NCBI GenBank assembly: GCA_023515745.1
Contig: JALECJ010000003.1
Location: 774,478 to 838,477, forward strand
Direction of reading: 5' to 3'
Length of the DNA: 64,000 bases
Source of the DNA: Amoeboaphelidium protococcarum
Lineage: Eukaryota > Aphelidiomycota > Aphelidea
Shown here in pieces: positions 15,624-27,666 of this stretch. Below the pieces are notes generated by a model. That model did no database searches. It had not been told where the DNA came from and saw nothing but the letters and a program-made list of their open reading frames with translations. The position numbers were made by a program, and so were the translations under genes. Each line of letters opens with the position of its first letter. The first letter of the stretch is position 1.

Positions 15624-17810
15624 TCACACACCACCGTTACTTCTTTCCGGAACATCGTGCTTCACAGCGAGATCGTAAACTTCATCCAGCCTGGAGCCAA
15701 GATGAGTTTCATGACGCACTTCATCCACTCGCTGCATGACATCCAGGAATTCATCGAAATCCACAAGTCCATTCTTGTTCACATCAATCTCTTTCATAAT
15801 GTCATTTAGACTAGGTATAGACACGGCGGCACCGATTCGCTGAAATAGCTTGATCAAGTCACTGGTTGTAATGATTCCATCCCTGTCCTTGTCAGCGTCG
15901 GTAAATGCAACTCTGAACTTTTCCAACTCTTCCGGCTTGTAAATGTTTCTAGATGAGACAATCTTGAGTCCCATAGTCTCCAAGAACTGCTTGGCTTTCT
16001 TAATTTCCTGCTACTTGCGCTGATCAGACCAATTTAATTCTTCAGCCATAATGTCAACCACTCTGGACAGGCAATGCTTTGCAGCGGCGGCATTCAAAAA
16101 AGCAAGTCTTGTGCGGCGAGCCAGAACGTCGACTGCGGTTCTTGCATACTCTCTCCTCACGGCGTACCTCACCTCAGCCTCAATGAACAAGTAAGGATAA
16201 GAGAGACGCTTACCATACAGAGGCCATCTCTACTCAGTCTTGCTAGACATTGAAGCCACGGCGAAGGCGCGATCTCCATAATTATGGATCAGGTGCTGGG
16301 AAACTTCAGTCTCCATGCCAAAATGCTGGATTAATCTAATGTAAGACAGCGGATTATAATGATGCGATCCAATCAATAATAAATCTTCAGTCTAACAAGG
16401 GTGCTGAGGCTTCAACTTGTACATATCTATAGCCATGTCGACAGCTTCTTCAGCCATCTTGCGATAAGTCGTCCATTTACCACCGGCCACAGTCAACAGT
16501 CCAGATGGACTAGAGAGAATCAGATGCGAACGCACAAGGCTTTGGGTATTCGTAGCATTTGGATTCTTAACCAACGGTCTAATACCTGTCCAAGCACTAA
16601 GCACATCACCTCTCCTGACCAGAATCGATGGATCCAAGTAATGAGACACTTCGGACAGAATAAACTCGATCTCCTCCTCCTTTGGCTTTGGGTCATACGT
16701 AATCTCAGTCGGAGCATCCGTTGTACCAGCTACAGTATTCGACTCCCATGGCAAGAAGAAAATCACTCTACCATCAGATGTGGCAGGATCGATAAGGCCC
16801 ATATGTTCAGGACTGAAGTAATGTGGCAAGACGATATGTGTTCCCGAAGATGCAGCAATAATCTTGGTACATTGAGGGTCATCCATCTGGCGAATGGCAT
16901 CGACATACGGTCCGGTAGCATTAACGACACCCTTAGCTCTGATTGCCCACTCCTTACCAGTAAATTCATCCTTAACCATGGCGCCACTTACTTTGCCGTC
17001 TGCGCTCTTGGTCAGCTTAGTCACTTCGACATGATTTGCCAGGTGAGCTCCATGATACGCTGCAGTTAATGCCAGAGCAACATTCATACGCGAATCATTC
17101 TACTAGCCGTCATAGTAGACCACAGCACCAACCAAGCCATCAGACTTCAACATGGGAAACTCTTTCAAAGCCTTGGTCTTGGTCAGCAAATACGAGGATT
17201 CCAGTCCTCTGCTGCCAGCTACTAAATCATACGCTTTGGTACCAGCCCAGTAATAAGGCAGCAGATACCACTTGTAAATGGGACACATGATTGGGAGTTG
17301 AGAAGTGAGATAGGGAGCAATCTTTAGAACGGTAAATCTCTCACTAAGTGCCTCTTACACCAGTTTATACTGTTCCCAGTCGAGATTCCATACGGCCTTC
17401 TCCAGATATCTCACACCGCCATGGACTAGCTTCGTACTCTTACTAGACGTTCCCGAAGCAAAATCATCTCGCTCCACCAGAGCAACCTTAAGCCCTCTAC
17501 TGGCTGCATCCACAGCCACTCCACAGCCAGTAGCACCTCCACCAATAATCAGCAGATCATATTCCACATCTTTTTTGTGCATCGACTCAATCATATCTTC
17601 CCGGGAGGGTCCAGTCCACAGAGTGATATTATCATGAATATCTTTCTACAGATCATGAGTCTTCTTGTCAACATTTGATGGTCTGCTATTTACCTGGGAC
17701 TCCAATCTTAGTCGATGCTTGTCACTCTAGAGCTTATGATAAATGCCATACGATCCAACACCAAGAACACTGGCAGCAGTTAATCTAAATAAGGTTTTGC
17801 TTTTAAACAT
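15624..17810 (-). CDS. GPD2: Mitochondrial FAD-dependent glycerol-3-phosphate dehydrogenase with EF-hands
   Basis: A single-exon frame of 728 codons, almost the length of animal GPD2. It oxidises glycerol-3-phosphate at the outer face of the inner mitochondrial membrane and passes electrons to ubiquinone. A basic/hydrophobic N-terminus suits mitochondrial import. The FAD-binding motif [10 protein letters not shown] is near residue 88, followed by the conserved [10 protein letters not shown] and GGKWTTYR. Two EF-hand loops close the protein ([12 protein letters not shown] near 637 and [12 protein letters not shown] near 677), so it is the calcium-responsive form; most fungal enzymes of this family that I know of lack them. 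The stop is TGA 15624-15626. Confidence 0.96.
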
Positions 17811-18402
17811 CAACAATCACCAGATTCAATTTAAAATACTGATATAATTTGAGTCAACTGATGGATAGATATTAAAAACTAATTATTAACACAGACACAG
17901 TACTTTATACTATTAAATAACTAATTGTAATATATATAAAGTGACTTTATAGAACTGATACACTATATATATATGTCCACCGTTACGATCCCAAGAGGAT
18001 AAAAATGATGACGATGGCGATGTGTTGCCTAGTGCGTGTGAATAAAGAAACGAGAAAAAAGAAATTTCACACGATTTGATGATGATAGAAGTCACATGGA
18101 AGAGAGTAGGAGATTCGTTGTCTATGGTGAACAATTTGGTGTGACAATTTTAATGTATATTATTATAGATTTAAAGACTTTCTTTAATTGACTTTGTCGA
18201 TTAAGTTGGTAGTTGATAAGAGATCAAATACTTGATCCTCTGCTGTACAGTAATTCTCGCGAGTGGATGCTAGATCTTGGCCAGGTTCGTTCTACGTGTA
18301 TCGACATCTAAAGAGAAAATCTTACCTTTTTTCTATATAAAATCGAATTAAAATATGAGACAGTTCATTCAGAAAAGACAAAGATGCATTTATTAAACGT
18401 AT
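17811..18402. other. Intergenic, no gene seen
   Basis: AT-rich sequence between the GPD2 start and the stop of the next minus-strand gene, with a run of TATATATATAT near 17965. It holds no recognisable coding frame. Confidence 0.5.
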
Positions 18403-18924
18403 TCATGGTTCCGGTTGAGAGGGTGAATACGGAGGAGGTTGAACAACGATGGTGGTGTGTTCAGGAGGGGGAGTGATTGAATATTTGGGCAGTGTTGCAG
18501 TTCGAGAATCCGGATCATCTGCAGCAGACACTTGTGTTAGATCAATTTCATCAGAATCGACTACTCGTCTCCCATATCTTGATGATGTTGAGGCATTATT
18601 ATTACGATTACCGCCTGCAGATTGAACTTGCGTCATTGTTTATGACGTGTTTTCACCACCTCTACGCCTCCGTTGTCTCGATTCGCGGCGCATACACAAC
18701 AATCGCTAAAAGTGCAGATATCTAAATAACAATATAAGAAATATCACTCCAAATATATACAGTATCCAATAGGGAAATTATATTCCCTCATCACCTGTAT
18801 CATTATCGCGGTTTCTTTAAGCAGGCGGTGATGTGGTATTCTATGTAGGCGCAGTGATATTTTGTACCGGCAAGGTGGTATTCTATTGAGGTATGATTAA
18901 CGAGCTATTACCAAACGCATCCAT
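18403..18924 (-). CDS. Small single-pass membrane protein with PPxY tail
   Basis: A frame of 173 codons from ATG 18924 to TGA 18403-18405, visible only when TAA/TAG are read as Gln. The N-terminal 55 residues contain several N-x-S/T glycosylation sequons and no signal peptide. A hydrophobic helix of about 20 residues follows (roughly 60-80) and then an Arg-rich stretch, predicting an extracellular N-terminus and cytosolic tail. The tail ends in a Pro-rich segment with PPPY, a motif bound by WW domains of NEDD4-type ubiquitin ligases and, in many adaptors, used for trafficking. I recognise no orthologue. Confidence 0.7.
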
Positions 18925-19373
18925 AGTATTCCAAATACACTTTTAGTTAAATACTAATCACAATACAAAATTTTAACCAAAATATTGATGAATTATTTAA
19001 TAATGTCCTGATACTAAAAGACGTGCAGAATTTATACAAACACGTCTTGCATCAACAAGGGAAGAAACAATCCAGCGAGCCCTCCTGCTTTTTCCATATT
19101 TTTTGCCAAGTTTGCCACCGATCAATCCTTATTGAATCATTGTTCCTTATCCATTTTGTGCATGTAAATGTACATACAGATTTTGTTTTTATTACAGTGC
19201 CAAGTTCTTAAGTATTTGCGTGGGTATTATTGCCCTCAAAATTTGGATGATCACTAATGATTAGGCGCGCCAGACTTGCCATTTCTTTCCGTCCCTTGTC
19301 TCTTCATTAGCATTTCTTAATTTTGAAAAGACGTTTAAAATATTGCTTTCATTATTGGATTATACCTTACGTT
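18925..19373. other. Intergenic between divergent genes
   Basis: About 450 bases separating the PPxY membrane protein (minus) from the small two-exon gene (plus). The sequence is AT-rich with an AscI-like GGCGCGCC at 19264-19271 and no recognisable gene. It presumably contains both promoters. Confidence 0.5.
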
Positions 19374-19667
19374 ATGGATAAGCATCCTCTTTTAGAGCCA
19401 CTTTATGGCAAGAATGTGGAACCATTAGAACTCAGAATAATCCGGTAAAATGTCGTAAACACCCTCAACAGTCATGACAAACTCGTGAAGGAGGCGATTG
19501 AGAATAATGAAGTAAGTTCTCTCTTGCACCATTAATGAACAAATATTGGAAATATTTATTAAACTGTACATGTTATGAATGTGTAGACTCTGAATTAAAC
19601 CAAGATCAGACTAATGAAGTAAATGTGTGGACTAAATTTCAAAGAAACGCGACCATAATCTAAATGA
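19374..19667 (+). CDS. Small two-exon protein, unknown
   Basis: Exon 1 19374-19511 and exon 2 19587-19667 join across a 75-base intron (GTAAGT...TGTAG) in phase 0 to give 72 codons ending in TGA. The sequence is helical and charged, like many short subunits of larger complexes. The consensus splice sites and preserved frame support it; no family is recognised. Confidence 0.5.
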
Positions 19668-19773
19668 GCTTTCAAGGGTGATATAGTATGTAGTATGTAA
19701 AATAAAAATTTAAAAAGCATTAAATATCATTCATCAACTCAATTAATAAATAAGCTCATAATTACACTATTAA

Positions 19774-20310
19774 TCATATGGAGGTGAGAGTCATCTGCTT
19801 CACAATGTCCGTATTCTCTAACATTCCCTGGAACTCTTCGAAAGACACCTTGCCATCACCGTCTTTGTCTGCCTGAATGATAGTCTTATCTACAATTTGC
19901 TACAACTGGATATCTTTCAAATTATTGCCCACCATCATCTTCAAGACCAGGAATAGTTCACCATTTGAGATGAATCCATCACGATCAATATCATACACTT
20001 TGAAAGCAAAACGAAGCTTCTCCTCTTTCAGCTCTTTGGCAGTGAATGCACTCAATCCCTTCAAGAACTCTTTGAAATCCACATCTCCACCTCCATCTTC
20101 ATCAAATATATCAATGACTCTTTGCGCAATAGGATTTGAGTTTATGCCCGGAATAGATAGAAATTCATCCTTGTCTATGGTGCCGCTATTGTTCTTGTCC
20201 AACTTCATAAATCTCTTGTGCAGTCTCATAATCTCATCCATAGTGAAATTGCCATTTGCCGTAATCTGCTCATACGCTTTTCTATCATCGGCGCTCAACT
20301 CAGCCTCCAT
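19774..20310 (-). CDS. Calcineurin regulatory subunit B
   Basis: A single-exon frame of 178 codons with four EF-hand loops and the calcineurin B hallmarks [19 protein letters not shown] and [10 protein letters not shown]. Calcineurin B binds the catalytic A subunit and makes the phosphatase calcium-responsive. The N-terminus is unusual: it reads MEAEL instead of the MG start needed for N-myristoylation and is a little longer than in relatives. No upstream exon supplying MG is obvious. The stop is TGA 19774-19776. Confidence 0.95.
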
Positions 20311-20786
20311 CTTTTTGTTTAATACTGACTGAACTGATATATTGTGTCTGGAGACGGAACTTATGAAGAATTAAAAGGTATAGTGTGTGAGAGAACAGCT
20401 AAAGAATGACCGATCTGATTGATTCAAACAAACAATGATGAACGCCAGTTCGGTTACTGAAATGTGAAGACTCTTCTCGCTTGAAATCCTCTCTATCGCT
20501 GTGTAACAGTCTCGACGCTTATTTCTCTCTTCTTTTTCTTCTCCAAAGATTTTTCAATCAGATGAAAACGCGATCAGCAGTGCGATAAATTGCCCGCAAT
20601 CGCTCATATTATGGGTAAAAATGATTATACATAACTCAGCTCACATCGAGTGCGCGTCATATTAGGCGTCGCATCATGAGAAGATGTTTTACTATGATTT
20701 ATCCATACTATTTCTTAAAAAAAAATTTCAACCGAAAGTGCTTCTATAATTCAACAAAATCTCTTTTGTATACTTTTTCAAATGGA
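20311..20786. other. Intergenic, calcineurin B 5' side
   Basis: About 475 bases between two minus-strand genes. It has pyrimidine-rich tracts near 20520-20545 and no recognisable gene. An open plus-strand frame that begins near 20676 and runs into the next gene is the antisense shadow of VTI1. Confidence 0.5.
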
Positions 20787-21705
20787 TCACGAGAACTTGG
20801 CCACCAATATCAGAATAATGATGAAGATGAGCGCGGCGATAATGCCAAAAGTCATAACTCGATTAGCAGCAGCTCTACGCACACAGAATTCGAATGGAAT
20901 AATAATTAATCAATGCTAATGTTTATATCAAAACCAAAGGTACCTTCTGCCCATGCTCTTTAAAATTCGGACGTTTCTATCAATGAAGCCATTAGCTTCA
21001 TCCAAGTTCTAATTGGCACGCTCCAATTACTATCTTTGATTTCTCAGCGTCTCCAGAGTCCCAATTCCTATTTACTCAGTCTCCAACGCAATTCTATGAG
21101 AATCCTCCAGCCTCTTACTAGTTTTGTCCAATCGATTAGTGTTAGACAATAGAGTGGCACGTTGATCCATGGACGCGATGTCTGGATCATGGAAGCCATC
21201 ATCGTCATCACTTCTGCCTAATAGCTCTGCCCGTTCAGAGTTTTTATTATTAATTCTCTTCTACAAAAATTAATTATGTTCTTTAGATAGATGGCATATA
21301 TAAGCTTACAAATTCAGCTTTAAGCTTGTCATAGTCTGTCCTGTATCCTTTCATCTTTGGTTGCAGCTTTGATTTACTCACAGTTGGTAAACTCATCAGC
21401 TCCATCTCCATACTTTGCAGCTACAGTCCTCATCAATTAATGCAATATAAAATTAAAATACAGAGCTATAAATGTTTCTTACAATTTCGTCTGCTTCATC
21501 CAATTCTCTCTCAATAGCTCTAACCAGAGTGCGTCTCGCTTCTACACTTTACACATTAAAAAGGATCAGCCATCACTCATCATACGATCAAAAGAAAATT
21601 ACCGCCACTGAGTACAGGGAGCTGTGTATTTAGTTTCTTGCTAATCGATTATGATATAGCATTGTAATCGGTTTCGTAATTATCAAATATTCCGGTCGTC
21701 GCCAT
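20787..21705 (-). CDS. VTI1: Vti1-type Qb-SNARE
   Basis: Five exons (21603-21705, 21483-21541, 21310-21420, 20944-21260, 20787-20874) with introns of 49-69 bases give 225 codons, the normal family length; all phases agree. Vti1 is the Qb-SNARE of Golgi-endosome-vacuole fusion. The N-terminal three-helix region is followed by the SNARE motif, recognised by a block with LEDSHRIALETEQIGIGTLE. A C-terminal membrane anchor of about 20 residues ends in AKFS. Several Gln in the SNARE motif are TAA or TAG. The last intron ends just before the AAANRV junction that leads into the anchor. Confidence 0.9.
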
Positions 21706-21954
21706 TGTATAAAGGTGCTCGCTATAAAGGTCAATGGACAAGAGGAAACAATAGCGAAGAAGAGAGAAAGCCAATCGTTATTCTTTCGTTGCCGCATCGG
21801 CAGTCGTTTCAGTTCGAATCCATAACGCCATTGATTTCTATGTCCAAAGTTAGCGGTTGTCAAGGTGATAAAGGCTCTACCTTTTTAGATTCATCTGCAT
21901 ACCGCCTATCTACTTTTATCATTTAACACAATTTTTACAACATATCTGACAATA

Positions 21955-22749
21955 ATGTTCATCAATAAAAGCTTATTATGCTTCCTTGTTGCATTGCCAA
22001 GCACAGTGCTCGGTCAAGGGAAGTAGTTCCCAATGAAACGAGATGGACAGGATGAAGTTCCACCAGAGTTTATGGAGAACTTTAAAAATTCTAAACAAGC
22101 TGGCCCTGGTCCCGGAAAGAAAGGCTTTGCCACAAACTTTGGAGGATCATGCTTCTTTACATGTCCTGGTGGACATCGTCCTTTCGCAAGACCCGGTCAC
22201 ACTCCTGTAGTTGATGGATGTGGTAAGTATTTTGATCTGATAGACGAATCTAAATCTAATCTTATATCGACTTTAATTTTTGTAGGATTCCCAATCAATA
22301 TCGATGGTTTGGATGTCAAGAGTAGCAAATTTGATTTTAGAGGGTGCTGTAACGAGTAGGATAGATGTTATGGTAAATGTAATGAGAAGAAGGAGAAATG
22401 TGATGAGGAGTTCCATGGCTGCCTCAAGATGTGGTGTGATTACACGTATGGCAACAGTAGAAACAAGTAAAAGTAAGAGCTGTTGGCTGAGTGTAACAAG
22501 AAGGCAGAGTTGTACAATACCATGACTAAGCTTATGCAGTGTGAGACGTATCAAAACGCGTAGAGTGCTGCCTGTGACTGTCCTTCAGTGAAGAAGGAGG
22601 AGAAGGTATAAAACTCTAAAGTGGTTGAAGAGCTTAACATGGACCAAGTCGATGATGACGTTGATAATGATGAAGAAGATTACGACGACGAAGATGATGA
22701 TGAGGATGAAGATGACGAAGAATATGATGACAACGATTATGAATTTTGA
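21955..22749 (+). CDS. Group XII-like secreted phospholipase A2, catalytic His replaced by Gln
   Basis: Exon 1 21955-22222 and exon 2 22286-22749 (63-base intron) encode 243 codons. A 20-residue signal peptide is followed by a short Cys/Gly/Pro segment and a PLA2 core with the family block CCNEQDRCYGKC and a further series of cysteines. It ends in a strongly acidic Asp/Glu/Tyr tail. In active group XII enzymes the block reads CCN..HDRCY. Here the catalytic His codon is TAG, decoded Gln, so hydrolysis is unlikely; vertebrate PLA2G12B is also a catalytically dead member. Binding or lipid-transport roles are possible. It converges on METTL10 with only 29 bases between stops. Confidence 0.8.
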
Positions 22750-22778
22750 TGATCGGATAGATGATGTACCACTGTTAG

Positions 22779-23614
22779 TCAGAGATTGCTAGTTTTCTTT
22801 TAAAATAGCACTGTAGACACCAGCTGGCCCTCCACTCCGCCAAACTTGAATGTTGGATGCCTTATTTGACCCGTAACTTACAGATGTTGACTAAATTTTC
22901 GTTCCAATTCTTCTCTTGTCCAATTGCAACTGGTAATTATGAACAGTCCAGATTCCGTGAGCATTTAGGATACATTTAAGGCATACTAATTCACGATTTC
23001 TCTAGCTTCAATCTAATCTTTGCCCGGCATCAGACTGATGGCATCAAACGTCCCCTTGTCGAACACCACATCGTATTTTGCAAGATCAGTGCAAAGATCC
23101 GGAGATAGAATATCACATACTCGATAATCAATATTGGACGCGTTCTGAGATTGTGCAATTTATCGAGCAAGTGAAATGCCATTCTCAGAGTAATCCACGC
23201 CAGTGATGTTATGATATCCAATCTGGTTCTACACGCGTCCAGTAAAGGATATAATCAAAAGTTAACAAAACGATAGCATACCAATCGCAGCAATAAATGA
23301 CCATTTCCACAGCCCAATTCTATAATATTCACTTCAGTGTCTTTGATATTCTCCTCTATCCAATCTACAACACGATCCTCTACGTCCTCACCGAACCTAC
23401 AATAATATTTGACGATCAAAACATTCTAGCTCATTCATGTGTGGCGTACCATATCTCTCCGACATCAGCGATTTCTTCAAAATTAGATAGCTCTCGGTTG
23501 TATACTTGATCCCAACTACAAGTAACATAGTAATAATATTCATATTTTGCGCGATATAGCATGCTCTTACTAATCTTTGGTGCCTAATTCAGACGCGTTT
23601 AACTGATCTTACAT
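22779..23614 (-). CDS. eEF1A lysine methyltransferase 2 (METTL10/Efm4)
   Basis: Four exons (23571-23614, 23450-23515, 23282-23396, 22779-23228) separated by 53-55-base introns give 224 codons. The family methylates a lysine of elongation factor 1A. Its conserved opening SELGTKDYWD is split by intron 1 and GEIWFGED by intron 2. The SAM motif ELGCGNG and a C-terminal FKFGG segment complete the signature. The start codon is followed at once by TAA (ATG TAA), read Met-Gln. Exact phase agreement across all three introns makes the model strong. Confidence 0.88.
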
Positions 23615-23739
23615 ACTTCCTAATAGAAAACTGCTTTTCAATGATGATATGATACGCGAAAATAAAGAATTACTGTAAGTGTACTTCAGAATAAATTTTA
23701 TTAGCTCCTAGTTAAAAATATATATTATACTCGGTAATG

Positions 23740-25245
23740 TCATCCTATAAGCGGTAGTCCAGATTCATCATCAAAACGGTCCTCAAGATCCTCGGCATCT
23801 ACTTCCGAAGAACTTTCATTTCCATCTACATTGTGAGCCAAATAGTCTTGAGGCATCAATTTATTATGCCCAGATTTGGCAAACTCGTACTTGAGTAGAC
23901 TTAATCGAAAAGCATTGCCTTCGTCGTCAATCCACTCAGAAATTAGCTTCAAGCATTCAGCTAGCGGGTGATAATGTTGACTGTCATGACCAGAGAAATG
24001 TACATGCAGAGGGTGTGCCATGAAATTATAAGTGAGCGACACCACCTGATCAAATGCCACCTTTTAGTCATTTAACTGCTTATCAAGATCAAAGAATGGC
24101 GCCATTGAATGAGCAAACTGACCCGTAACATCTATAGCGCATCTCGCAGCCAAAAGATGCAACGGATTATTATTATGATCTTTATTGAGCTCTGTATGTG
24201 TTGGGTATAAAGACATGGGATCCATAAAAATATTGCTCCTCTCAGTCTGATGCTCAATTGAATTCTTTGAGAATTACAAGTAAACTTTCCGTTTAAAAGC
24301 CTACCACCACGAATGCTACTTTCTAAATCCTTTAGAGACCCCTCCAGCCAATAGACTGTTGATATTAAAAAGAGTATCAGCCTTGCCATAATTGTGCAGC
24401 CCAGTAACTAGAGGGTAGCATAGATACTAATGCAAATTACCACCACAACGTTCCAACGTATCTTCTCCAACAAAGACAAAGAAGGACTAGAAATACTCTT
24501 TCATTATATTTTACTCTCGCAATCCTTATACACCATGCTCGCGCATAATCATCTGCATATGGATAGCCAGTTCCACGAAATTCGAATGTGCAAAGAAATC
24601 CTACACTGTATGTAAAGCATTACCAAAAAGCATGTAAGCTTGTACCAGCAAATCACGCTTTAAATCTGTACTTCCCGTCTACCTAGCATCTTATAGAAGC
24701 AAAGTCGCATTGTATAAATTAGACAGAATGACATCTGCTCCAGTTCTCCATAAATGATTGCTAGTTGCCAAATAATTAATCGTATTCGTATCTGGATTGA
24801 TTTACGCGTACTGGACATACTTCATCTTGTCAAATCGCGGCTTTCCACTCTTGTCGAGGTATACGGGATTATCAACGTGTTCCATGAATCTATAAGTGCC
24901 GAATTACTCGAATGTTATGGGGGTGACATGTTCTCGCTCTAATTATAACTGCGTGTTGACAAAATGGTTTACAATACGCATCAACAGCTTCTTAAAATGC
25001 TTCTGCATAAATTTAGGTGGAATTTGTGATAGATCTCGGAAGTAGTTTCCTCTATATATAAGCTTCTACACAGTCTTATCTTGAAATACGGCCATCTGAG
25101 AGCTCCCGAATCCTTCAGAATCAATGGAATAGTGTGTCTATAAAGGTAGAGGATTGTTCTTATTCACAGTTCCATTGCCAGATAGAAACGCGTCGGTATG
25201 CTGCAGCAAAAGTACACTGCACACGATGACTTAAAGCACAATCAT
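23740..25245 (-). CDS. HET-C-like secreted protein
   Basis: A single-exon frame of 501 codons with numerous TAA/TAG codons, from ATG 25245 to TGA 23740-23742. It begins with a hydrophobic signal-like peptide. The central block LFGNALHTVQDFFAHSNFVE matches the signature of HET-C and related zinc-dependent phospholipase-C/P1-nuclease-fold proteins. In fungi het-c controls heterokaryon compatibility, and related proteins occur in plants and bacteria. The His and Asp residues of that block could be metal ligands. A second His-rich stretch (HVHFSGHDSQHYH) lies near residue 415. Whether it has an incompatibility role here is unknown. Confidence 0.7.
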
Positions 25246-25502
25246 CACCTATGTAATATATAAAGCTTTATATCGCAAGATTTAGATTTATATTTTGTCC
25301 ACTGTCAATGATTAAATGATATTGAGAGGTAAATGCGCGATGAGAAGACCCCTTGAATGTGATTGTAGTGTTAAAAAAATAAGCCCCTGGCAACATGTGA
25401 ATATGTCTTGCGAGGACAGTAATTGAAAATTGTAGAAGTCGCTTTATAAATGGAAAGAGAAATGATTCAATTAAAGTTTAAAAACTATATATCTAAGCTA
25501 AT

Positions 25503-26351
25503 TCATTCTTGCACATTGGTAATTTAAGGTGTGGCACGTACACTGTTCTTTCTTACTGATTAGTTATCCTGGACTGGGACAGCCGCAGTTTCAGCCACTT
25601 GACGATTAGCTGGCGCGGCCATCAACGAGTATCTACGGACTTTGACGCCACTCTTCACCGCACGCCAGAATATTTCAACCTGCACTCGCTCATAGTTGAG
25701 CCAAATGAGACTGCCATACCAAATCAGCATGGAAAAGTTGTATGCATATGCAAAGCATCCAGAGAATCTAGCAAAAGACAGCAGCTCTGAGCTGGTAATC
25801 TTTACAACTTCTATTCCATTCTTGTCGAACGCACTGATACACTCTCTTTTCCAAGTCTCAAATTGACGGAGAAATGGTTTCAGGCAGAAGAAATTGTACA
25901 CTAGATTCGGCATAACCAACATGGATATGATCACAACACTTGCAAAAGCAATCTGATATATGGCAGAAGACTAAAATAGAGTTTCGCTTGGATTCTAATT
26001 ATTGGAGGAGTTAGCATTCAGTCCAGGATAGAGACCAACAAACAGCATTATACCGTAGCACAGTATCATGCTAAGCCACAGCCTTGTCATGTTTCTTGAA
26101 ACGACACGCTAATGGTTCACTATGATATTGTGAAGTTTCGCAGTCAATGACTGCCAAATCTTGTCATCCAGCAATTTGCATTTATCTTTAATTGACTTTG
26201 GAAGAAACTGGTCAGCCACCTGTTTATCTTGATTCACTGTAACAATTTTGATAGAATTAGGATACACTGAGCGCATAGTGTTCAGATAGATCTTGCGATT
26301 GATCTCTCGCTGCGTAAGATTCCTACCAGCAACTTGAATCGAGACTGACAT
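25503..26351 (-). CDS. Membrane protein with two TM helices, unknown
   Basis: A frame of 282 codons with TAA/TAG as Gln, from ATG 26351 to TGA 25503-25505. About 95 soluble N-terminal residues precede a helix near residues 95-115, a short loop and a second helix near 138-160. A cytosolic-looking C-terminal region of about 120 residues follows. No catalytic motif or family is recognised. The N-terminal part has alternating hydrophobic strands and may be a small folded domain. Confidence 0.6.
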
Positions 26352-26665
26352 TTTCAACTTACAGTATGTTGTTTTATCAGAAAAATATCTGTATTTTCAC
26401 TGGTCGTGTTATCTGCAAAGAAAGGCCATATTATTAGATTAACATTCTACGTTAGAAACAGTTGTATTTTTAGACTCGCATTTGATCACAGCCACAGCGA
26501 AGATTTTGAGGGACAGCGTGAAACCAAATTCCGATAAACTAGATATAGGTGAAGACAAAACGGATAAGTTGGAAATAGTTGTACCAGAAAAATATCTTTA
26601 TTAATAATAGCATTCATACTTTGTCATTAGCAGCAAAACTTCAATAATAGATCGTTTATAGATAT
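26352..26665. other. Intergenic with a short duplicated segment
   Basis: About 315 bases without a gene. The 13-mer CAGAAAAATATCT occurs twice, near 26379 and 26586, suggesting a small local duplication. Confidence 0.45.
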
Positions 26666-27178
26666 TCATTCTTCTTGCATCTCTCCGGCCAAGTAACGCT
26701 AGAATGCCCCTTCAAGACTTGTGTCGTCGTCAAACTCTCCGTCATCACTGGATTCATCAGAAAACGGACCTGGCTAGACTTCACTTGCACGTCTGATAGC
26801 AGGAACATCATCATAAATTTGCGTTTCGGGTACGGTTATACGCAAACCTTAGCGTCGGACAACATCAGGAACGCGTTACAATTGCTGCTGAGGTCTTTCT
26901 CTCAACTAATATGGTTAACGCAAATTGCTCCATGGGAATAATCCAGGATTAGTGTTGGAATTCTCCAATGCCCCAGTAAGCGATCTGTACGCTCTTACAT
27001 TATGGCGAGGGGGAACATTACGCTAAGCTGTCGACTAATTTTGTTCTCGATTCAGCGGAGCAGGAGGACAATTTCTGCTAGGGGACGTGTAAGGAGGAGT
27101 GCAAGGACTTTCGGACTTGGGCAGACAATAGGCGACGGACGCGAAAACCAGCGCGAATACGTAGACAGCTTTCATCAT
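26666..27178 (-). CDS. Small secreted Pro/Gln/Arg-rich protein
   Basis: A frame of 170 codons from ATG 27178 to TGA 26666-26668 that depends on TAA/TAG being Gln. It opens with a typical signal peptide (MMKAVYVFALVFASVAYC). The mature part has three cysteines at most, is rich in Pro, Arg and Gln, and ends in an acidic Asp/Glu/Ser segment. It looks like a small secreted, probably disordered protein of the kind common in parasitic or fungal secretomes. No homologue is recognised. Confidence 0.6.
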
Positions 27179-27666
27179 GTAATCTTGTATGCTCTATTGA
27201 CTAGTCGATTAGAGTATAGTAGGCGATTAAACTTGTTATGAAAATAAAAAATAAGATACCAATTTCGGAGTTTTAACTAGGCTTAAATTTCAATCTCAGC
27301 TCGAGCTACCAGCTGCGCCTATAAACATCGCGTCAGCAATGACTACAAAAATTTCCACGTGTGTCACCCCTGATGACATTTACATTTTATAGTTTTTCTT
27401 CACCTATTTTGACTTCTGCTTGTACAAAGTATATCTCTTTTAGCTAAGCCTATACAAAGCAAAGTTTCATTAATCTATAAAAATAGCGTATTTTTTAGCT
27501 TGCCCGTTTCCTCTTAATGACAACAAGACGGAACGCGCTCATGTGCGCAAGGTGGTAAAATTTCAATTTATATCACACAATAGACATTAAGAATTTGGTG
27601 ATACTAGCATTATTAATCAGTCATAACGTGCTATAAATGCGAAATGTCAAAATTTTGCGAAATATT

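Noticed and set aside
20676-20909. Plus-strand frame with basic start, at first taken for a gene
   Set aside because: It lies antisense over VTI1 exon 5 and the adjoining intron; the SNARE model on the minus strand is phase-consistent over five exons.
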